The position numbers and the translations under genes are program-made. From positions 62,001 through 126,000 of the forward strand of contig JADLGO010000065.1 in assembly GCA_020849275.1 (NCBI GenBank): a stretch of DNA of 64,000 bases. The letters run 5' to 3'. The first letter of the stretch is position 1; each line of letters begins with the position of its first letter. The notes under the pieces are model-generated. The model saw nothing but the letters and a program-made list of their open reading frames with translations, did not search any database and had not been told where the DNA came from. The stretch comes from Chthonomonadales bacterium. GTDB taxonomy: Bacteria > Armatimonadota > Chthonomonadetes > Chthonomonadales > CAJBBX01. Positions 60,199-64,000 of the stretch are shown piece by piece.

Positions 60199-61203
60199 CT
60201 ACGCCTCTGGCGGGTTGAGCAGCTTCTGGACCTCCGGGCTCTCCAGGTTCTCCCGGGTCACCTTGGTGACGCCCGTGTCGATTACGCGCGGCTCGATCCG
60301 CTCGCCGCGGACGGCGCGCAGTGCCGTCTTGACGCCCTCGTACCCCATCCGGTACGGATCCTGCACGATGAGCGCTTCCACCACGCCGTCCCGTAGCGCC
60401 CTCACCTCGGCGTCGGAGGCGTCGAAGCAGACGAGCTTCACTTTGCCGGCCTTGCCGAGTTGTTTGACCGCCTGGATGGCACCCTCGGCGCCGCCCTGGT
60501 TCGCCGCGAAAATCCCGGCGAGGTCCGGTGTGGCGGTCAGCAGGGAGCGCGTCTTGTCCAGGCCCATCGACACGTCGGCGTTCGAGTAGAGCACCCGGTT
60601 CCCCAGGTCCAGGCCGGGGTGAGCCTTCAGGCCCTGCTTGAAGCCTGCCTCGCGCTCATCGGAGGACCGGGCGCCCTTTATGAAGGGGATGAGCCCCACC
60701 TTGCCCTTGCCGCCGATGGCCCCGGCCAGCGCGATCGCGGCCACCTCGCCGCCCTTCACGTTGTCGGTCGCGAGGAGCGCCGTGCTGATGTCCGGGGTGA
60801 TGCCGGAGTCGATGACGACCACCGGGATGCCCTGCTTCTGGGCCTGCTCCACGTAGGGCACCAGGCTTCTGGCGTCGCACGCCGCCAGCACGATGGCATC
60901 GACCTTGCGCGTGATGGCGTTCTGCAGGATGCGGATCTGCCCGTCGACGTCGGTCTCCTCCGCGGGTCCCTCCCACTGCGAGGTTGCCCCGGCCTCCCTG
61001 CAGGCCGCCACGGCCCCCGCCTGCACCGCGAGCCAGAACGACTGGCTAGTGCCCTTCGGGATGATGGCGACCGTCAGGTGCTTGCCCCCGCCGCCCGCGC
61101 CGGCCGCTCCGCCTCCTCCCGCCACGCTCTCTCGCGCGCAGCCCGCGGCGACCAGTGCTGCCGCGACGCAGAGCACCATCCCTACCGTCGTGTGCCATCT
61201 CAT
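60199..61203 (-). CDS. RbsB-like sugar ABC transporter substrate-binding lipoprotein
   Basis: 334 residues. Lipoprotein signal ending 'AAGC' (Cys22), a Gly-rich linker, then a periplasmic-binding type I fold: 'TVAIIPKGTSQSFWLAVQAG', 'VDAIVLAACDARSL', 'IPVVVIDSGI' and 'GVVEALIVQDPYRMGYEGV', typical of ribose/galactose/arabinose binders. It lies 52 bases after the arabinokinase-like gene. No ABC ATPase or permease for it is in the window. Confidence 0.9.
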   Translation of the reverse strand: MRWHTTVGMVLCVAAALVAAGCARESVAGGGGAAGAGGGGKHLTVAIIPKGTSQSFWLAVQAGAVAACREAGATSQWEGPAEETDVDGQIRILQNAITRKVDAIVLAACDARSLVPYVEQAQKQGIPVVVIDSGITPDISTALLATDNVKGGEVAAIALAGAIGGKGKVGLIPFIKGARSSDEREAGFKQGLKAHPGLDLGNRVLYSNADVSMGLDKTRSLLTATPDLAGIFAANQGGAEGAIQAVKQLGKAGKVKLVCFDASDAEVRALRDGVVEALIVQDPYRMGYEGVKTALRAVRGERIEPRVIDTGVTKVTRENLESPEVQKLLNPPEA

Positions 61204-61255
61204 CCGGCATGCCTCCTTCGCCTCGCTTCACTCGGAATTGGCGCCCGGGGCCCGG

Positions 61256-62665
61256 TCACTCCAGGACGCGCGCGCCGAAGACCTCGGCCCCCGGCGTGCT
61301 GCCCGTCATCAGCCCCGGCGTGATGCCGGTGCGCGCCCGGTAGGCGTCGCGCACCTCCGCGATGGCCGCGTGCGCCTCCGGGCCGGAGCAGAGGATGGCC
61401 ACGGTGCCGCCCGAGCCCCCACCGGTGATCTTGGCGCCGAAGATGCCTCGCTCCGGCCCTCGCTCCATCGCGAGGGCGACCAGGAGATCGGTCTCCGGCG
61501 AGCCGAGACGAAGGCGCTCGTTATAGCTCCCGTGCGCGGCCAGCATGAGCTGCCCGGCCTCGACGAGCACCTGCTCGTCCGGCTCATCGCCCGCCATCTG
61601 CATTAGGGCCAGGAACTCGCGCACACGATCGTTCTCATGAATCGGGTGCTCGGCGCATGCTCGGACGAGGTAGGTCTCGTCCGGGTCCACGCGCGTGACG
61701 GGATCGGGCAGGTCGCCGTACTCCTCGCGGAAGCGCGCGCCGAGCAGCGTCTCAGGGATGCGTTCGCGCCACGGCGCCCACACGTCCGCCGGCACGTTGC
61801 ACAGATAGCCTCCCCAGTCGTCTCGCGAGAGGGTTTGGAGCACCTTCAGGCCCATGAACGCCGCCACGCGCGCCCGCGTGTAGTTTGGGCCGCCAACGCT
61901 GTGCTTCACGTGCGAGTCGATGCCTACGAGGCGCCAGCCGCGGGGAAGCGGTTGGTGGCCGAGCAAATCGTGCGGTTGGCACTTGAGCACAAGTAGATGG
62001 TCGGCCCGGCCAAGGGATGCGGTCACCTGGTCCATGATCCCGCAGGGCGCCCCCACGACGCGGTTCTCCACGACCTGGCAGAGCCGCGCGATCTCGGTTC
62101 CGTGGAGCGTGAGCCCCAGCAGGGCAGAGAGCGCCGTCATCGTGGCGACCTCGAGGGCCGCCGACGAGGAGACTCCGGCGCCGAGGGGAACGGCGCTGTC
62201 GACCAGCAGGTTCAGGCCGGAGACGTCCGCGCGGGCTACGTGCCCCTCCGCGACGAGCACGTAGAGGCACCCCGCGACGTAGCCCGCCCAGCGGCCCGCG
62301 TCGTCTGGTCGGCACGCCTCGCGGGCCTCCGCATAGGATGGCAGCGCGCCGGCGCCAAGGAGCGCGGCCGTTGAGAGGGCCAGGTCCTCACGCAACCCGT
62401 CGTCGGCGGCGCCCACGGAGCGCAGTCGCAGCACGGGATCAGGGCGCCGCTGCGCGGCGGCAAAGGCGGCCTCCGCCAGCGTGGCCTCCAGCACGGTGCC
62501 GCCGGAGTAGTCGGCCACGCCACCGAGCACGTCCATTCGGCCTGGCGCGCGCGCCGTCGCGATCGCCGATCCACCGCCAAAGAAGGCCCGATGACGCTCA
62601 TGGAGCGCTGCGGCGAACGCCTCCCACTGCACCTCGGCGAGACGATCACCGGTCGCCGATCTCAT
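61256..62665 (-). CDS. GHMP sugar kinase, L-arabinokinase-like
   Basis: 469 residues, longer than bacterial galactokinase. The motifs match the kinase half of plant L-arabinokinase rather than GalK: 'RAPGRMDVLGGVADYSGG' (GalK has 'GEHTDY' there), 'GAGVSSSAALEVATMTAL' (ATP loop), 'VGAPCGIMDQVTASLG', 'HSVGGPNYTRARVAAFMG' and 'AKITGGGSGGTVAIL'. The catalytic Asp lies in 'IMDQ'. It should phosphorylate a pentose or galactose at C1. The pairing with an RbsB-like binding protein supports salvage of an imported sugar. Confidence 0.85.
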   Translation of the reverse strand: MRSATGDRLAEVQWEAFAAALHERHRAFFGGGSAIATARAPGRMDVLGGVADYSGGTVLEATLAEAAFAAAQRRPDPVLRLRSVGAADDGLREDLALSTAALLGAGALPSYAEAREACRPDDAGRWAGYVAGCLYVLVAEGHVARADVSGLNLLVDSAVPLGAGVSSSAALEVATMTALSALLGLTLHGTEIARLCQVVENRVVGAPCGIMDQVTASLGRADHLLVLKCQPHDLLGHQPLPRGWRLVGIDSHVKHSVGGPNYTRARVAAFMGLKVLQTLSRDDWGGYLCNVPADVWAPWRERIPETLLGARFREEYGDLPDPVTRVDPDETYLVRACAEHPIHENDRVREFLALMQMAGDEPDEQVLVEAGQLMLAAHGSYNERLRLGSPETDLLVALAMERGPERGIFGAKITGGGSGGTVAILCSGPEAHAAIAEVRDAYRARTGITPGLMTGSTPGAEVFGARVLE

Positions 62666-62701
62666 GCGCGTACCCCCTGTGCGGCCTGGGCCCGGGACGT
62701 T

Positions 62702-62730
62702 TGACACCCCCGACCATAGATGGTAGACTC
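62702..62730 (+). promoter_or_regulatory. queF-queD promoter
   Basis: -35 TTGACA (62702-62707), 17-base spacer, -10 TAGACT (62725-62730). Predicted start near 62737; the 37-base leader has no preQ1-riboswitch-like sequence that I can recognise. Confidence 0.85.
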
Positions 62731-62773
62731 GCGCCATCCCAACATCGCATCGCGAGGAGACCTGCCAGCCGCC

Positions 62774-63133
62774 ATGTCCGAGCGCATCGCCCGCCTCGAA
62801 GTCTTCCCGAACCCACGGCCGGAGCGCGATTACCGCGTTCGGCACGAGTGCCCGGAGTTCACATCGGTCTGCCCGATCACCGGTCTGCCGGACTTCGGCA
62901 CGATCACCGTCGAGTACGTGCCGGAGGCTTTGTGTGTCGAGCTTAAGTCGCTGAAGTACTACCTGTTCGGCTTCCGGCAGGAGGGCATCTTCTACGAAGC
63001 CGTGGTCAACCGCATCCTGGACGACCTCGTGACGGCCTGCAGTCCCCGGCGCATGACCGTCACCGGCGCCTTCTCGGTGCGCGGCGGCATCTCCTCGACC
63101 GTCACCGCCGCGTTCGAGGCGCTGGCGCCGTAG
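62774..63133 (+). CDS. queF: NADPH-dependent preQ0 reductase (unimodular QueF)
   Basis: 119 residues, the short single-domain form. Reduces 7-cyano-7-deazaguanine to preQ1 for queuosine. The catalytic Cys33 is in '[13 protein letters not shown]', with Asp40 nearby, and the QueF signature is '[21 protein letters not shown]'-like (residues 56-75). The ATG at 62774 was chosen because an in-frame ATG at 62720 lies within the promoter spacer. Confidence 0.95.
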   Translation: MSERIARLEVFPNPRPERDYRVRHECPEFTSVCPITGLPDFGTITVEYVPEALCVELKSLKYYLFGFRQEGIFYEAVVNRILDDLVTACSPRRMTVTGAFSVRGGISSTVTAAFEALAP

Positions 63134-63151
63134 CCCTGGCAGAGGACACCG

Positions 63152-63508
63152 ATGTACACGCTCATCGTCAAGGCACGCTTCGAGGCCGCCCACGACATCC
63201 CCGGCCACCCCGGCAAATGCGCGCGGCTGCACGGCCATAGCTACCGCGTGGAGGCCGAGTTCGCCGGCGCGACGCTGGACTCGCTCGGAATGGTTCGCGA
63301 CTTTGGCGACCTGAAGTCGGCCCTGAGCGACGTGCTGCCGGACCACACCTACCTGAACGACGAGGTGCCCGCGACGACCACGGCCGAGAACATTTCGCGT
63401 TGGGTGTTCGAGCGCCTGGCCGAGCGTGGCCTGCCCGTGAGCGCCATCACCGTGTGGGAGACGGACCGCTGCGCCTGCCGATACACCCCCGACCCGCCGG
63501 CGGGATGA
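63152..63508 (+). CDS. queD: 6-carboxytetrahydropterin synthase
   Basis: 118 residues, tunnelling fold. Zinc ligands His14, His27 and His29 and the catalytic Cys23 are in 'FEAAHDIPGHPGKCARLHGH'. 'VRDFGDLKSAL' and 'DHTYLND' carry further active-site residues. Second step of queuosine synthesis. It follows queF by 18 bases; queC and queE are not in the window. Confidence 0.93.
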   Translation: MYTLIVKARFEAAHDIPGHPGKCARLHGHSYRVEAEFAGATLDSLGMVRDFGDLKSALSDVLPDHTYLNDEVPATTTAENISRWVFERLAERGLPVSAITVWETDRCACRYTPDPPAG

Positions 63509-63523
63509 GGCCCGGGGCGCGCC

Positions 63524-64000
63524 TCAGAACGCGGTACCGCTCGTGAACGCGAAGCTGCCCACCCGGAGCGGCGGCACCCGCGCCGGCATGTGGCCTCCGA
63601 CCGTGCGCGGCCGGCCCACGGCCTCCAGGTTCGCCAGCATCCGCAGCGGGCTCTCGTTGAAGCGCATGTTGCGTACCCCTCCCACCACCTTGCCGCCGCG
63701 CACGCGGTAGAGCCCGTCGCGCGTCATGCCGGTGAGCAGCAGCTTCATTGGGTCCACGAACCGGATGTACCAGAAGCGCGTCACCAGGATGCCATCCTCG
63801 GTGGAGGCAACCAGATCGTCCACGCTCGCGTCTCCGCCGAGCATCAGCAGGTTGGTGGGCCGGCCGGTGAAGGGTCGGCCGGTCCTGGCAGCCCAGTAGC
63901 GCGTGCGCGCGAGCTCCCGGACCACGCCGTCGCCGATCCAGGTGACGTCGGGCGCCGCGGCGCCGTCGCCGAAGAAGGGCGCGCCGGGGCACTCCATATC
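63524..64000 (-). CDS. TldE/PmbA-family protein, C-terminal part
   Basis: The last 158 or so residues of a protein whose start lies beyond the window. 'TGRPTNLLMLGGDASVDDLV' then 'GILVTRFWYIRFVDPMKLLL', 'LTGMTRDGLYRVRGGKVVGG' and 'NMRFNESPLRMLANLEAVG' match the C-terminal domain of TldD/TldE modifier proteases, which work as a heterodimer on modified peptides. The partner TldD gene probably lies just outside. Confidence 0.85.
   Translation of the reverse strand, partial: DMECPGAPFFGDGAAAPDVTWIGDGVVRELARTRYWAARTGRPFTGRPTNLLMLGGDASVDDLVASTEDGILVTRFWYIRFVDPMKLLLTGMTRDGLYRVRGGKVVGGVRNMRFNESPLRMLANLEAVGRPRTVGGHMPARVPPLRVGSFAFTSGTAF

Noticed and set aside
62720-62722. ATG at 62720 as the queF start
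   Set aside because: It lies in the promoter spacer, upstream of the predicted transcription start.
62731-62773. preQ1 riboswitch in the queF leader
   Set aside because: The leader is only about 37 bases and shows no preQ1-I pseudoknot sequence.

Overview
This 64 kb window is high-GC bacterial chromosome with close-packed single-copy genes on both strands, short intergenic gaps and many 4-base stop/start overlaps. I see no phage, insertion sequence, integrase, CRISPR array or rRNA. The cell is most likely diderm: it carries a Kdo pathway pair (kdsD-kdsC), a 1098-residue outer-membrane-type beta-barrel protein, lipoproteins and a PEP-CTERM protein. A DUF1559-type pseudopilin with a tiny membrane partner, HspR control of dnaK, a DUF4380 protein, a sugar isomerase-like TIM barrel and a PhyH oxygenase together suggest Armatimonadota or a relative. 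That placement is inference; Planctomycetes share several of these families.

Layout. 1-7.5 kb: PhyH oxygenase end, PhoR/PhoB-like two-component pair overlapped by an ATPase of the iron/cobalamin ABC class, an unknown exported protein, tyrS and a broken gene. 7.5-16 kb: a four-gene ABC-2 export operon, acyl-CoA synthetase, VOC protein, membrane protein and a CCA-adding/HD enzyme. 16.4-24 kb: a glycine/alanine-periodic small protein, sugar isomerase-like protein, dapF-hfq-miaA, kdsC-kdsD, VanZ-like protein and M61 peptidase. 24-28.6 kb: the repeat-containing beta-barrel protein and an upstream anti-sigma-like gene, in one operon. 28.7-33.3 kb: purN, DUF4380 protein, purH, aldo/keto reductase. 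33.4-38.3 kb: hspR-dnaJ-dnaK with a HAIR operator, CHRD/PEP-CTERM protein, three tRNA genes. 38.4-47.6 kb: pseudopilin pair, enolase-superfamily enzyme, hsp20, lon, HD-GYP regulator, cysK-rrf2, DUF2993 lipoprotein. 47.7-55.3 kb: GH65-like lipoprotein, pntAA-pntAB-pntB, ferredoxin-NADP reductase, ECF sigma with anti-sigma. 55.4-64 kb: an unrecognised frameshifted region, pgi, Trm112-like protein, aroQ, M24 peptidase, membrane protein, sugar-binding lipoprotein, arabinokinase-like kinase, queF-queD and a TldE-like fragment.

Promoters are unusually readable. About a dozen sites have a TTGACA-like -35, a 17-18 base spacer and a TATAAT-like -10. They decide several start codons (tyrS, purN, queF), show that cca and the iron-type ATPase gene are probably leaderless, and reveal that miaA has no ordinary start codon downstream of its promoter.

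Most genes are housekeeping. The parts most worth attention are: the barrel protein with five degenerate repeats, cotranscribed with an anti-sigma-like membrane protein that has no sigma gene beside it; a bacterial homologue of the plant L-arabinokinase kinase domain; a tRNA-Arg with anticodon GCG; the fusion of an ABC ATPase to a second domain; and the promoter-driven but frame-broken region upstream of pgi.
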